The notes under the pieces were generated by a model. It was not told the origin of the DNA. It was given only the letters and a program-made list of their open reading frames with translations, and made no database searches. The translations under genes were made by a program, and so were the position numbers. From assembly GCA_003510135.1 (NCBI GenBank), contig DOKY01000036.1:16499-80498 (forward strand): 64,000 nt of DNA, read 5' to 3'. Of the stretch, positions 17,920 through 27,610 are shown in pieces; position 1 is the stretch's first letter, and the number at the start of each line of letters is the position of its first letter. The stretch comes from Pseudothermotoga sp. (GTDB lineage: Bacteria > Thermotogota > Thermotogae > Thermotogales > DSM-5069).

Positions 17920-18300
17920 ATGAGGGAAGAACTTCTCAAGCTTTTTAGACTGGTTAAGGATGGAAAGTTGAGCCCAGAAGAAGCGCTGGAAATAGCAGAA
18001 ACGGTTGGTGTTTTCTCTCAGCCTCAGCAGCCAACGAAGGAAGGAACGTCTACTAAGAAGATGCTCTACGTTCAGATCAGGAACCCTGAGGGAGAAAAGG
18101 TCGACGTGAAGATACCCCTGAGCATGGCACAGCTTCTGAAACTCACTTTGCCTGCGTTGAAGGATAGGCTACCGGGTGTCGACCTGGAAACGGTTTCGAA
18201 ACAGATCGATCAGGCCTTAGGAAGTCTTCAAGAACTGGAAGGAGACATCGTGAACATATCAAGCGAGGATGGGACAATCGTTCGCCTGTTCATCGGCTGA
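17920..18300 (+). CDS. YvlB/SHOCT-like domain protein, soluble
   Basis: A 126-residue soluble protein. The first 35 residues (REELLKLFRLVKDGKLSPEE, then ALEIAE) match the short helix-turn-helix SHOCT-like start of YvlB proteins. A linker rich in Gln/Pro/Thr follows, then the beta-rich and helical domain LYVQIRNPEGEKVDVKIPLS to the end. ATG 17920 follows AAAGGAGGATGAAAA. Co-transcribed with the membrane-anchored partner upstream, which carries the same C-terminal domain. Function not known; envelope sensing is a guess from family context. Confidence 0.75.
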   Translation: MREELLKLFRLVKDGKLSPEEALEIAETVGVFSQPQQPTKEGTSTKKMLYVQIRNPEGEKVDVKIPLSMAQLLKLTLPALKDRLPGVDLETVSKQIDQALGSLQELEGDIVNISSEDGTIVRLFIG

Positions 18301-18305
18301 TGCTG

Positions 18306-18314
18306 TGGTAAAAT
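18306..18314 (+). promoter_or_regulatory. Possible extended -10 promoter for valS
   Basis: TGGTAAAAT lies 29 bases upstream of the valS ATG and just after the stop of the preceding gene. It matches an extended -10 (TGn plus TAAAAT); no good -35 was seen. Confidence 0.4.
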
Positions 18315-18343
18315 TTCCTGAGCAGAGAACGCTGGAGGTGCTG

Positions 18344-20938
18344 ATGGACATGGATCTTGGTACTCGTTACACTCCCGAAGCGATCGAAAGAAAATGGTAC
18401 GATTTCTGGCTGAAAAAAGGCTACTTTACTCCAACTGGAGTCGGGGAACCGTTCGTGATAGTCATTCCACCTCCCAACATCACCGGGCGTATCCACATGG
18501 GACACGCCCTCAACATAACTTTGCAGGACATTCTCGTTCGCTACAAGAGAATGAGAGGTTACGACACACTCTGGCTCCCAGGGGAAGACCACGCGGGAAT
18601 AGCCACACAGAACGCCGTCGAGAGACATCTGGCTTCGCAAGGTCTGACTCGTGAAGGACTCGGCAGAGAAAAGTTCCTCGAGATCGTCTGGGAGTGGGCG
18701 AATAAGTACAGAAGAGAGATCAGACAACAGATGGAAACGCTCGGTGCGTCTGTGGACTGGAGCAGGGAGAGATTCACACTCGACGAAGGCCTTTCGCGCG
18801 CGGTTCGAAAAGTGTTTGTAGAGCTCTACAAGAAGGGTTTGATATACAGGGGGAAGTACATGGTGAACTGGTGCCCCAGATGCAAGACGGTGCTCGCAGA
18901 CGATGAGGTTGAACACGAAGAAACCCAGGGAAAGCTCTACTACGTCAGATACCCGCTTTTGGATTCATCTGGTTATATAGTGGTGGCCACAACACGGCCG
19001 GAAACAATGCTCGGCGATACCGCCATTGCCGTCAACCCGAAGGACGATAGGTACAAACACCTGGTTGGAAAAAGGGCCATCTTACCGCTCGTAAACCGCG
19101 AGCTGCAGATTGTGGCTGACGAATACGTTGATCCAGAATTTGGCACCGGTGCAGTAAAGATCACACCGGCCCATGATCCGAACGATTTCGAAGTTGCGAA
19201 ACGTCACGAACTGCCCATGGTTGACATCTTTGATGACAATGCGGTGGTGAACGAAAACGGCGGAAAGTACAGAGGTCTGGACAGGTACAGAGCCAGAGAG
19301 GCCATCGTTGCGGACCTCCAAGCCGAAGGTTATCTTCTGAAAGTCGAGAACATCACGCACTCTGTGGGGCACTGTTACAGATGCGAAACAGCCGTGGAAC
19401 CAAGACTGATGGATCAGTGGTTCGTCCGTATGAAGCCGTTAGCGAAAAAGGCCATAGAAGCTGTTGAAACTGGCGAGGTGAAGTTCGTTCCCGAAAGATG
19501 GAAGAAGGTCTATCTGCACTGGATGTACAACGTGAGGGATTGGTGCATAAGTAGACAGTTGTGGTGGGGCCACAGGATACCCGTCTGGTACTGTGAAGAC
19601 TGCGGACAGACGATGGTTGAAGAGGAGGAACCTGAGCGCTGTTCGAGCTGTGGCTCGGCGAATTTGAAGCAGGATGAAGACGTGCTCGATACGTGGTTTT
19701 CTTCCGCTCTCTGGCCTTTCTCCACTCTCGGTTGGCCGGAGGAAACAGAAGATCTGAAGAGATATTATCCCACTTCGGTTTTAGTGACGGGCTTCGACAT
19801 CATCTTCTTCTGGGTTGCTCGGATGATCATGATGGGTTATCAGTTCATGGGGGAAAAACCTTTCAGCCACGTTTACATCCATCAACTCATACGCGACAAG
19901 TATGGACGCAAGATGAGCAAATCCCTTGGCAACGGCATCGATCCGATAGAAATGGCTGAAAAGTACGGGACCGATCCGGTCAGGTTCACGCTCGCCATCC
20001 TCGCAGCACAGGGCGTTGACATAAAGCTGGACGAGAAATACTTCGACACTTACAAGAAGTTTGCAAACAAGATTTGGAACGCCACCAGGTTCGTCCTCAT
20101 GAACCTCGAGGGGTTCGAACCCGTTAGTCTGGACGGGCTCGACACCGCGGACAGATGGATTCTGTCTCGGCTTCAGAGAACAATTCAGGCAGTCACAAAC
20201 GCTCTGGAAAACTACGATTTCAACGTGGCGGCGAAAGCACTCTATGACTTCTTCTGGGACGAATTCTGCGACTGGTACATAGAATGTGCGAAACCAAGAC
20301 TGTCTTCGGATGCCAGGAGCATCGTCCAGAACGTGCTCGTCAAGGTGCTCGACGTGAGTTTCAGGTTGCTGCACCCGTTCATGCCTTTCCTGTCGGAGGA
20401 ACTCTGGCAACGCCTTCCTATCGCCAGAGAGTCGATCGTGATCGCACCGTGGCCTGAGTTCGAGGAAAACTTCCTGAACGATGAAGCCGAAGGAGCCTTC
20501 TCGATGATCCAGCAGATTGTCAGAGGTGTCAGGAACATACGGGCCGAACTGAACATACCTGCTAAACAAGCAGTAAAACTTTTCGTCGTTGGAAGAACGC
20601 TCTTGGATGAGGAAGCACTGTACGTGAAGCATCTCGCATTCGTTGAAGACATCGTCTACACAGAGAGAAAACCTCAACTCTGTGCCACAGCCTTTATTTC
20701 GAGCGATTTACACGTGTACGTGAACGTGGAAGGTATGAATATCGAAGAAGAGATGAAGAGACTCGAGAAAAACATTTCGAAGCTCGAACAAGATAGAGAA
20801 TGGTTGCTGAAAAAACTTTCGGACGAAAACTTCCTGACACGCGCGCCGGAGGACGCTGTGAACGAAGCAAAGCAAAAGCTGTCGCAAACAGACGAAAGAT
20901 TGAAGATCCTCAGACAGATTTTGGAGGATCTGTCATGA
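18344..20938 (+). CDS. valS: Valyl-tRNA synthetase
   Basis: Charges tRNA-Val. The 864-residue class I enzyme has the HIGH-type motif HMGH (51-54 in NITGRIHMGHALN), the KMSKS motif (523-527), Cys pairs for zinc (CPRCKTVLADDEVEH and CEDCGQ with CSSCGS), the editing domain (TTRPETMLGDTAIAVNP) and a C-terminal coiled coil (RLEKNISKLEQDREWLLKKL). ATG 18344 is preceded by GGAGGTGCTG; a second ATG two codons on is possible. It overlaps folC by 4 bases (ATGA). Confidence 0.97.
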   Translation: MDMDLGTRYTPEAIERKWYDFWLKKGYFTPTGVGEPFVIVIPPPNITGRIHMGHALNITLQDILVRYKRMRGYDTLWLPGEDHAGIATQNAVERHLASQGLTREGLGREKFLEIVWEWANKYRREIRQQMETLGASVDWSRERFTLDEGLSRAVRKVFVELYKKGLIYRGKYMVNWCPRCKTVLADDEVEHEETQGKLYYVRYPLLDSSGYIVVATTRPETMLGDTAIAVNPKDDRYKHLVGKRAILPLVNRELQIVADEYVDPEFGTGAVKITPAHDPNDFEVAKRHELPMVDIFDDNAVVNENGGKYRGLDRYRAREAIVADLQAEGYLLKVENITHSVGHCYRCETAVEPRLMDQWFVRMKPLAKKAIEAVETGEVKFVPERWKKVYLHWMYNVRDWCISRQLWWGHRIPVWYCEDCGQTMVEEEEPERCSSCGSANLKQDEDVLDTWFSSALWPFSTLGWPEETEDLKRYYPTSVLVTGFDIIFFWVARMIMMGYQFMGEKPFSHVYIHQLIRDKYGRKMSKSLGNGIDPIEMAEKYGTDPVRFTLAILAAQGVDIKLDEKYFDTYKKFANKIWNATRFVLMNLEGFEPVSLDGLDTADRWILSRLQRTIQAVTNALENYDFNVAAKALYDFFWDEFCDWYIECAKPRLSSDARSIVQNVLVKVLDVSFRLLHPFMPFLSEELWQRLPIARESIVIAPWPEFEENFLNDEAEGAFSMIQQIVRGVRNIRAELNIPAKQAVKLFVVGRTLLDEEALYVKHLAFVEDIVYTERKPQLCATAFISSDLHVYVNVEGMNIEEEMKRLEKNISKLEQDREWLLKKLSDENFLTRAPEDAVNEAKQKLSQTDERLKILRQILEDLS

Positions 20939-22257
20939 CTTATCTTGAGATGCTTGAATACATTTACAAAGAGAGACCTTCAGGTAAGATCACGCTGGGA
21001 CTTGAGCGAATCGTGGAGCTGTGCGAGCTTCTGGGCAATCCGCAGTGCAGTTTCCGCAGTGTTCATGTCACCGGCACCAACGGTAAAGGTTCGGTAACAA
21101 AGCTGCTGAGTAACTTATTGATCGAGCACGGTTTCCAGACTGGTGGTTACTACTCACCGCATTTGTCGAGCTTCAAAGAGAGAATTCTTGTGAACGAAGA
21201 GTTTGTGCCGGACGAGCTGTATCTGGAATGTTTCAGGGAAGTTCAAAAATTTGCAGAGCAGATGGATCAGAAAGGAGAGACACACAAACCCAGCTTCTTT
21301 GAATTCACGACTGCGATGGCCTTTTGCATCTTTGAACGAATGAAGGTAAGAACGAGTGCGATAGAGGTTGGTCTCGGTGGGAGATTCGATGCGACGAACG
21401 TTCTCAAGAGCGATGTGGCCGTCATCGTCACTGTAGGTTACGATCACATGCACATCCTCGGTGACACGCTCGAGAAAATCGCTTTCGAGAAGGCCGGCAT
21501 CATAAAGGATTCGATCCCAACTGTTTGCGGCGAGACCAAACCTGGGCCCGTCGAGGTGATAAAGAAAGTCTGCGAGGAGAAGAAGAGTGAGCTCCATCTT
21601 CTGAACCGGGACTTCATTTATGAGAACACGGAGATGAAGCTCAACGAAAACAGGTTCGATTTCAGAGGTCAGAGAGAGTTCAAAAGGCTTGAACTCACGC
21701 TGAACGGTGAACATCAGTTTTTGAACGCTGCTGTCGCGCTTGAGGCGTTCTTGTTGTTCGCGGACCGGATGGGTTTCGAGGTGAAAGAAGAGGCTGTTCG
21801 AAAGGCACTCAAGAAAACAACTCATCCAGGCAGGTTCGAAGTCGTTGGTGAGAGACCGAGGTACATTTTCGACGGTGCACACAACGCGTCGGCCGCAACG
21901 AGTTTGAGAAAGGCCATAAACACGTATTTCAAGGGCGAGAAGCTGGCGGGTTTGGTGGGCATACTGGATGACAAGGACAAAGCTGGCGTTCTGTCACAGA
22001 TCGCCCCTTTGTTCGAGAGGCTGATCGTTACACGGCCAGTTTCCCACCGCGCTGTGAATCCACAGGAGACGTATGAGATAGCAAAAAGATACAACGACAG
22101 CGTTTCCTTCGAACCCGACCCCATAAAGGCTTTGGAAACACTAAAAGAAGAGGGCTGGCCGACGATAATAATCACGGGCTCCCTGTATCTGGTGGGTTAC
22201 GTGAGAGACTACGTTCTGGATGGCAAACTCGAACCAGAATGGGCGATCGCGGGGTGA
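20935..22257 (+). CDS. folC: Folylpolyglutamate synthase / dihydrofolate synthase
   Basis: Adds glutamate to folates (and possibly to dihydropteroate). The 440-residue product has the ATP loop VTGTNGKGSVTKL, the family motif YYSPHLSSFKERILVN, IEVGLGGRFDATNV and GAHNASAA near the C-terminal domain start. The ATG at 20935 overlaps the valS stop, with TTGGAGGATC upstream. It provides polyglutamylated tetrahydrofolate used by enzymes such as the glycine cleavage T protein of this window. Confidence 0.95.
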   Translation: MTYLEMLEYIYKERPSGKITLGLERIVELCELLGNPQCSFRSVHVTGTNGKGSVTKLLSNLLIEHGFQTGGYYSPHLSSFKERILVNEEFVPDELYLECFREVQKFAEQMDQKGETHKPSFFEFTTAMAFCIFERMKVRTSAIEVGLGGRFDATNVLKSDVAVIVTVGYDHMHILGDTLEKIAFEKAGIIKDSIPTVCGETKPGPVEVIKKVCEEKKSELHLLNRDFIYENTEMKLNENRFDFRGQREFKRLELTLNGEHQFLNAAVALEAFLLFADRMGFEVKEEAVRKALKKTTHPGRFEVVGERPRYIFDGAHNASAATSLRKAINTYFKGEKLAGLVGILDDKDKAGVLSQIAPLFERLIVTRPVSHRAVNPQETYEIAKRYNDSVSFEPDPIKALETLKEEGWPTIIITGSLYLVGYVRDYVLDGKLEPEWAIAG

Positions 22258-22261
22258 GCCC

Positions 22262-22828
22262 TTGCTCGCTGCAGTTTACGGAGAAGTTGAGGGGATAAAA
22301 GGAAACGTCGTACTGTTGCGTGTGGCAGATTTCGTTTTCGAGATTCACTGCGACAGCAAAACTGCACAATCACTCAAGGCTGGTGAAAGGGTCAGACTCC
22401 ACACACATCTCGAGTTCAACCAGGACGGGTTCACACTCTACGGATTTCTCGAGGAAGAGAAGCTGGAGGTGTTTGAGAAAATCACCAGGGTCTCAAAAGT
22501 GGGTCACAGAACGGCTCTGAAGATCCTTTCTTCGGTCGAGCCCGACGAGTTCGTTTACATGATCAAAAGTAGCGACATCGAAAGACTGTCTCAGGTACCC
22601 GGAGTCGGGAGGAAGACGGCGGAAAGGCTCGTCTCGGAACTGAAGGACGATGAATTTTCAGTCGCTTTTGCGCTGAACAGAGAGTACCTCGACGCAGTTG
22701 AGGCCCTGACGGTGCTAGGTTTTCCGAGATCCGAAGCCCGAGACGCGGTGAGAAAGGTTTTCAAACCGAGCATGAGTGCCGAACAAATTGTCAAAGAGGC
22801 GCTGAGACTGCTCGCTAAGAAGGTGTGA
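22262..22828 (+). CDS. ruvA: Holliday junction DNA helicase subunit RuvA
   Basis: Binds four-way junctions and loads RuvB. The product is 188 residues: an N-terminal OB-fold (MLAAVYGEVEGIKGNVVLL), two helix-hairpin-helix motifs (ITRVSKVGHRTALKILS and LSQVPGVGRKTAERLVSEL) and the C-terminal RuvB-binding domain (ALTVLGFPRSEARDAV). The start is TTG 22262, four bases after the folC stop, with GGGGTGAG upstream. Confidence 0.96.
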   Translation: MLAAVYGEVEGIKGNVVLLRVADFVFEIHCDSKTAQSLKAGERVRLHTHLEFNQDGFTLYGFLEEEKLEVFEKITRVSKVGHRTALKILSSVEPDEFVYMIKSSDIERLSQVPGVGRKTAERLVSELKDDEFSVAFALNREYLDAVEALTVLGFPRSEARDAVRKVFKPSMSAEQIVKEALRLLAKKV

Positions 22829-22830
22829 GC

Positions 22831-23310
22831 ATGCTTGAGTCTGTGTCGAACCCAACGCTCGGTTATAGACTCGATCCTGGGGAACTGGGTTTGTGGAATA
22901 CTGCTTCGGCCAGCCGAAGCATTTTGCGCGTGCTCACTCAGGAGATCAGCAACTGGCTTTATTTCAAGCGAAAGGTTGAACGAGAAGGCGGAGTCATCAT
23001 ACAAGGTGGCATCAGTCTCGATCTGAGAAAGAAGGGTTCTTTCCTTGCAGCGGTAGCGGGCAGGACTACCGTCTGGGTGTACTATCCCGGTGAGAGAACG
23101 CAAAACGACGTGGCTGCAGACAACCAGTACAAACAGCACATACAGGAAAAAATTAGGGAACTCGAAAACCAGCTGACTTTCGCAACACCAGAAGAAAGAG
23201 AGAAACTGGAGCAGCAGATCCAGCTGCTCAGGATGGCTATGAACCTGCCACTCCAGCTCGTTCAGATGCTGCTCGAACCCATGGGACTATTTCTCAACGC
23301 GATCGTCTGA
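22831..23310 (+). CDS. Hypothetical protein downstream of ruvA
   Basis: I do not recognise this 159-residue protein. The first half is mixed (LGYRLDPGELGLWNTAS, then IQGGISLDLRKKGSFLAAVA), followed by VWVYYPGERT. A charged helix with heptad-like spacing follows (about 100-135, HIQEKIRELENQL and EEREKLEQQIQLL), and the end is hydrophobic. ATG 22831 has AAGGTG upstream; the GTG at 22825 is an alternative that would overlap ruvA. Its 3' end overlaps the convergent HD-GYP gene by 24 bases. No signal peptide is seen. Confidence 0.75.
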   Translation: MLESVSNPTLGYRLDPGELGLWNTASASRSILRVLTQEISNWLYFKRKVEREGGVIIQGGISLDLRKKGSFLAAVAGRTTVWVYYPGERTQNDVAADNQYKQHIQEKIRELENQLTFATPEEREKLEQQIQLLRMAMNLPLQLVQMLLEPMGLFLNAIV

Positions 23311-24165
23311 ACCTTTCTTCTCCATCATCCTGAGAAAGACTTCAACCAACTTTGGATCGAACATCTTTCCACTCTGAACCTTTATCATTTCGAGAGCTTC
23401 CTGTTTTGTTTTTGGACCCGTGCCCCATTCGGAGGTCACAAAATGAGTGAGCTCGTCAAAGTAATCACAAATGGCTATGATTCTCGCAAACAGCGGTATC
23501 TCTTCTCCCTTCAGCCCATCTGGATAACCTTTTCCGTCCCACCGTTCGTGGTGCGACCTCACCGCGGGAACAACGTCCCAGAGGTACTCGATCGACGATA
23601 GATAGATCGCACCCATCACAGTGTGATCCTGTGGCATGTTTTCGAAGATTCTGATCCGTGTCGGCGTGTACATCATGAGCTGCTCGATGCCTATCTTACC
23701 AACATCATGAAGCATCGCTGATTCTTTCAAAAGTTCCTGTTCCTTTTCGTTCAGGTCCAGTTCTTTTCCCATCTCCACACACAGACGCGTGACCCTTTGG
23801 GAATGGCTGAAACCCTGTTTGTCTTCCACCTCCATCAACACGACCATCGCCTGTAAGATTCCGCTGACCAGTTTTCGTGCGAACCTGTAGCTGGTGAAAG
23901 CCGCTCTGCTGTCTTCTCTGTCCACGTAAGATTTCACGAAGGCCCAGATCGAATCGTGGACGCCTGGCTCGTTCACGAATCGCGCCACGATCTTTCCAGA
24001 GTCGTACAGTTCCACGAAATCATCCCGAACGACCAGTTGCGGTGACAGATCCTGCCGGAACGTATCGGTTATGAACAAACTGTTGGACAACGGTTCCTCT
24101 GCGGAACAGAGTTTCTCGAATCGTTCAATCAAGGCGTCCTTCTCTTTCAGCACCACGCACACCAT
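23287..24165 (-). CDS. HD-GYP domain phosphohydrolase
   Basis: A 292-residue protein with a C-terminal HD-GYP domain, the family of c-di-GMP phosphodiesterases. Key residues are HSQRVTRL, MLHDVGKIG, and the complete GYP signature HHERWDGKGYPDG followed by PLFARIIAICDYFDEL. The N-terminal 110 residues are a non-membrane region of unknown fold that may be sensory. ATG 24165 follows GAGGGATGAAAG, 3 bases after the thrS stop, so it is co-transcribed with thrS. Confidence 0.9.
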   Translation of the reverse strand: MVCVVLKEKDALIERFEKLCSAEEPLSNSLFITDTFRQDLSPQLVVRDDFVELYDSGKIVARFVNEPGVHDSIWAFVKSYVDREDSRAAFTSYRFARKLVSGILQAMVVLMEVEDKQGFSHSQRVTRLCVEMGKELDLNEKEQELLKESAMLHDVGKIGIEQLMMYTPTRIRIFENMPQDHTVMGAIYLSSIEYLWDVVPAVRSHHERWDGKGYPDGLKGEEIPLFARIIAICDYFDELTHFVTSEWGTGPKTKQEALEMIKVQSGKMFDPKLVEVFLRMMEKKGSDDRVEK

Positions 24166-24168
24166 CTT

Positions 24169-26088
24169 TCATCCCTCTACCAAACTTTTCAACGAACGGA
24201 TTCTTATTTCCTCGACGATCGCGTTCAACACCTCATCGATATCCTTCGCTCCAAGATCCACACCCTTTCTCGTCCTGACGGAGACCTTCTTTTCGTTCAT
24301 CTCCCTGTCACCTACGATGAACATGTACGGCACCTTCATCGTCTGAGCTTCCCTCACTCTGTAAGAGAGTGTTTCGTGCCGTGCATCGAGCTTGATTCTG
24401 ACGCCGCTGCTTGAAAACCGCTCTACAACCTGCTCTGCGTAGTGTCTGTGCCGATCGGAGATTGGTAGTACCACGGCCTGTATTGGGGCAAGCCAGGTGG
24501 GAAACGCTCCAGCAAAATGCTCGATGAGTATACCCAGGAATCTTTCTAAGCTTCCATATTTGGCTGTGTGTATCATCACTGGTCTGACCTGCGAGCCATC
24601 GGCATCCACATAGTAAAGGTCGAACCTCTGGGGCATGAGGAAATCCAGCTGTACGGTTGCGCACTGCCACATCCTGCCTATGGAATCTTTCACGTGGAAG
24701 TCTATCTTTGGTCCATAGAAGGCTCCTTCTCCTTCTTTTATAACGTAAGGAAGTTTGATCGAGTCCAACGCGTTTTTCAACGATTCTGTGGCCATGTTCC
24801 AGGTTTCCACATCGCCCATGTGGTCCTCCGGCATCATACTCAACTCAACCGAATATTCGAAACCGAACTGCTCGTAGATACGCTCTATGAGCCTGATGAT
24901 CCCAACGATTTCCTGTTCTATCTGATCAATCCTGCAGAAAATGTGCGCATCGTCCTGGGTGAAACTCCTCACACGCAACAGTCCGTGGAGCACCCCGCTC
25001 CTCTCGTACCTGTGGACTCTACCGAATTCGAAGTACCGGATCGGCAAGTCTCTGTAAGACACGGGCCTGTTCTTGTAGATGAGTATGTGTCCCGGACAGT
25101 TCATCGGTTTTATGGCGAAGTTCTGATCCTCCTTCGAGGTGAAATACATGTTCTCCTTGTAATGATCCCAGTGACCAGACATCCTCCAGAGTTTCTCGCT
25201 CATCACCAGGGGTGTCATGACCTCCTGATAGCCGCTTGCCAGGTGTAGTTCCCTCGAAAAATCCATCAGTTCGCGCAGGATCACCGTACCTGCCGGGGTG
25301 AAAATAGGCATGCCCGGTGCGTAATCGTGATCGATGAAGAATATGCCGAGTGCGGGGCCGAGTCTTCTATGATCCCTTCGCTTGGCCTCCTCAATCATCT
25401 CCAGGTACTTCTTCAGTTTCTCCTCACTCGCGAAGGCTGTTCCGTATATCCTCTGGAGCATGGGGTTGTTCTCGTTTCCTCTCCAGTAAGCGCCGGAGAG
25501 TGACAACAGCTTAAAGTGTTTCACGATCCCGGTGGACGGTAGATGAGGTCCTCTGCACAGATCCACGAACTCTCCCTGCTTGTAAAATGTCACCGTTTCT
25601 TCCTGCATCTCGCTCAGCAGTTCTGCCTTGTACTTTTGTCCCCTTCGTTTCATGAACTCGATGGCTTCGTCTTTCTTCATCGTGAAGCGTTCTATGGGGA
25701 GATCCTGTTCGATTATCTTTCTCATCTCTTCTTCAATTTTTGGAAGATCCTCCTCTACGATCTTCCCGGAGATGATTTCGAAATCGTAGTAAAAGCCGTT
25801 CTCTATGACCGGACCTATGCCGAGCAAGACCTTATCTTCACCGAAGATCCTCGTTACCGCTTGCGCCATGATGTGAGACATGGTGTGTCGGTACACCTGT
25901 GGTGCCATGGGATGATCGAGTGTGACAAATTCGATATGACCTTCCTTCACTTCATCACGAACATCGATCAGCTTCCCATCGTTGATGGCGGCTATCACCG
26001 TCTTGCGGCCGAACCTTTCGGCGAGAGATTCAACACTGATGGAAGCTTCGAGCTCAAGCTCCCCAACGTCCTTTATGATAAGCTTCAT
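24169..26088 (-). CDS. thrS: Threonyl-tRNA synthetase
   Basis: Charges tRNA-Thr. The 639-residue class II enzyme has an N-terminal TGS domain (about 1-60), the editing domain with [11 protein letters not shown] (HxxxH) and [10 protein letters not shown], the catalytic domain with the zinc-site stretch [12 protein letters not shown] and motif 2 [14 protein letters not shown], and the anticodon-binding C-terminus ([16 protein letters not shown]). ATG 26088 follows AAAAAGGAGGTGCCAGA. No T-box leader was recognised upstream. Confidence 0.97.
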   Translation of the reverse strand: MKLIIKDVGELELEASISVESLAERFGRKTVIAAINDGKLIDVRDEVKEGHIEFVTLDHPMAPQVYRHTMSHIMAQAVTRIFGEDKVLLGIGPVIENGFYYDFEIISGKIVEEDLPKIEEEMRKIIEQDLPIERFTMKKDEAIEFMKRRGQKYKAELLSEMQEETVTFYKQGEFVDLCRGPHLPSTGIVKHFKLLSLSGAYWRGNENNPMLQRIYGTAFASEEKLKKYLEMIEEAKRRDHRRLGPALGIFFIDHDYAPGMPIFTPAGTVILRELMDFSRELHLASGYQEVMTPLVMSEKLWRMSGHWDHYKENMYFTSKEDQNFAIKPMNCPGHILIYKNRPVSYRDLPIRYFEFGRVHRYERSGVLHGLLRVRSFTQDDAHIFCRIDQIEQEIVGIIRLIERIYEQFGFEYSVELSMMPEDHMGDVETWNMATESLKNALDSIKLPYVIKEGEGAFYGPKIDFHVKDSIGRMWQCATVQLDFLMPQRFDLYYVDADGSQVRPVMIHTAKYGSLERFLGILIEHFAGAFPTWLAPIQAVVLPISDRHRHYAEQVVERFSSSGVRIKLDARHETLSYRVREAQTMKVPYMFIVGDREMNEKKVSVRTRKGVDLGAKDIDEVLNAIVEEIRIRSLKSLVEG

Positions 26089-26406
26089 TCTGGCACCTCC
26101 TTTTTAACAATATTACCACACACTCTCTTGACTGTTTGTGGCACAGAATACGGCGATTCTTTTGTGCGATATTGCGAGTTCGACAATGGTCTCACGGCTA
26201 TTTTCACGGTTGTTAACCTTCTTTATCGTTTCTTCCACTGGAGGTTGTGTGTCCAGAAGATTGGCCCACAATCTCGATAGTTGCACATCTGAGCGAGTAA
26301 CTCGAGAAGCGGTTTACACTCACGCCTTATTTTCCAGCGGAAAACCGCAATCCGGGACCGCGTTAGATCTGCATCTTCGTAATGAGTTTTGAACCGACGT
26401 GTACAA
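26089..26406. other. Intergenic region between divergent thrS and nagA
   Basis: About 320 bases without a confident gene. On the minus strand, TGGTAATAT (26110-26118) fits an extended -10 for thrS, giving a very short leader. A minus-strand open frame ending with TAA at 26113-26115 could code a peptide of about 57 residues from a GTG near 26283; it looks coding-like but has no clear ribosome site. On the plus strand GCGGTTT/AAACCGC near 26313-26347 can pair. No tRNA found. Confidence 0.4.
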
Positions 26407-26412
26407 TATAAT
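26407..26412 (+). promoter_or_regulatory. Probable -10 box for nagA
   Basis: TATAAT lies 55 bases upstream of the nagA ATG. TTGAAC occurs upstream but only 12 bases away, so it is not a normal -35 partner. Confidence 0.4.
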
Positions 26413-26466
26413 TGATGATGTAACCGAAAAATGTTTCGACCATTGAGTTGCTTGGGAGCTGGTGAA

Positions 26467-27594
26467 ATGAGAATAAGGGCCAAGCGGTTGTTCACACCGC
26501 TGAGAGAGTTCAATGATGTTTGTGTCACGATCGAAAACGGTAGGATAATATCCATGGGGAAAAGCAGGCTCGTGGCAGACCAGCGATATCCTCTCGTTGT
26601 TCCCGCGTTCATAGACAGTCACACGCATGGGGCCATTGGTATCGATGTGATGAATGCGACAGTCGAAGATTTCCTGAAGCTTTCTACATTCTACGCTCAG
26701 CACGGCATTGGATGCTTCTTCCCAACCACCGTGTCGGACACGTTCGACAGTCTGTCAAGAGTGGCGGAAACTGTCAGGCGAGCGATGAAAAGCGATATGC
26801 TGAAGGCGAAGATCGGTGGTCTCTACGTCGAAGGACCTTATCTGAGTTCGGCAAAGAGTGGGGCGCACAGAAAAGATTTGCTCAAGGAACCCGATTTGGA
26901 GGAGCTTTCAAGGTTCGTTTCTGAGTACGGCGATGTTGTCAAGATCTTCGCCATCGCACCGGAGCTTGAAGGTGCAAAAGAGGCGATCAAATTACTGCGA
27001 AGGCACAGAACAATCGCGAGTATTGCGCACACGAACGCCACCTACAAAGAGACCCTGCAAGCGATAGAGGCTGGAGCGAACCGGGCAACGCACGTGTTCA
27101 ACGCGATGAGGCCGTTTGACCACAGAGAGCCCGGTGTGATTGGGGCCGTTTTGACGAATAAAGATGTGTACTGTGAGATCATATGCGACCTGGTGCACCT
27201 TCATCCAGCATCGATTGAGATCGTTGTCAAAACCAAGGGACCTTTCAAGACCCTGTTGATCAGCGATTCCATATCTGCCACGGGACTTGAGGATGGCGTC
27301 TACGAACTCGGTCAGATGAAGGTCGAAGTCAAGCAAGGTATTGCCATGCTCTTCGGACAAAACGTTCTTGCAGGAAGCACGTTGACGATCGATCGGGCGA
27401 TCAAGAACCTTGTCTTTGGTCTCGGAATACCGCTCAGGTCTGCTTTCGTCATGGCGAGTTTCACGGCGAGCAAAGCGAGTGGGATGAAGCCCAACCTGAT
27501 CGCAGAAGGGATGGCTGCAGACATCCTGGCACTTGATGAAGAACTCACACCCTTGGCACTTTACGTGGACGGCCGGTTGGTTCATCGGTGCTGA
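26467..27594 (+). CDS. nagA: N-acetylglucosamine-6-phosphate deacetylase
   Basis: Removes acetate from GlcNAc-6-phosphate in amino-sugar and cell-wall recycling. The 375-residue amidohydrolase shows the metal motif DSHTHGAIGIDV, YVEGPYLS, IAHTNATYKE, THVFNAMRPFDHREPG, the catalytic Asp in LISDSISATG, and LAGSTLTIDRAI. ATG 26467 has GGGAGCTGGTGAA upstream. No nagB or sugar transporter is adjacent; smc follows 16 bases downstream. Confidence 0.93.
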   Translation: MRIRAKRLFTPLREFNDVCVTIENGRIISMGKSRLVADQRYPLVVPAFIDSHTHGAIGIDVMNATVEDFLKLSTFYAQHGIGCFFPTTVSDTFDSLSRVAETVRRAMKSDMLKAKIGGLYVEGPYLSSAKSGAHRKDLLKEPDLEELSRFVSEYGDVVKIFAIAPELEGAKEAIKLLRRHRTIASIAHTNATYKETLQAIEAGANRATHVFNAMRPFDHREPGVIGAVLTNKDVYCEIICDLVHLHPASIEIVVKTKGPFKTLLISDSISATGLEDGVYELGQMKVEVKQGIAMLFGQNVLAGSTLTIDRAIKNLVFGLGIPLRSAFVMASFTASKASGMKPNLIAEGMAADILALDEELTPLALYVDGRLVHRC

Positions 27595-27610
27595 ACGAGG
27601 GGGCAAGACG

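Noticed and set aside
26089..26466. T-box leader or tRNA in the thrS-nagA gap
   Set aside because: No T-box consensus or tRNA T-loop pattern was found; only short stems are present.
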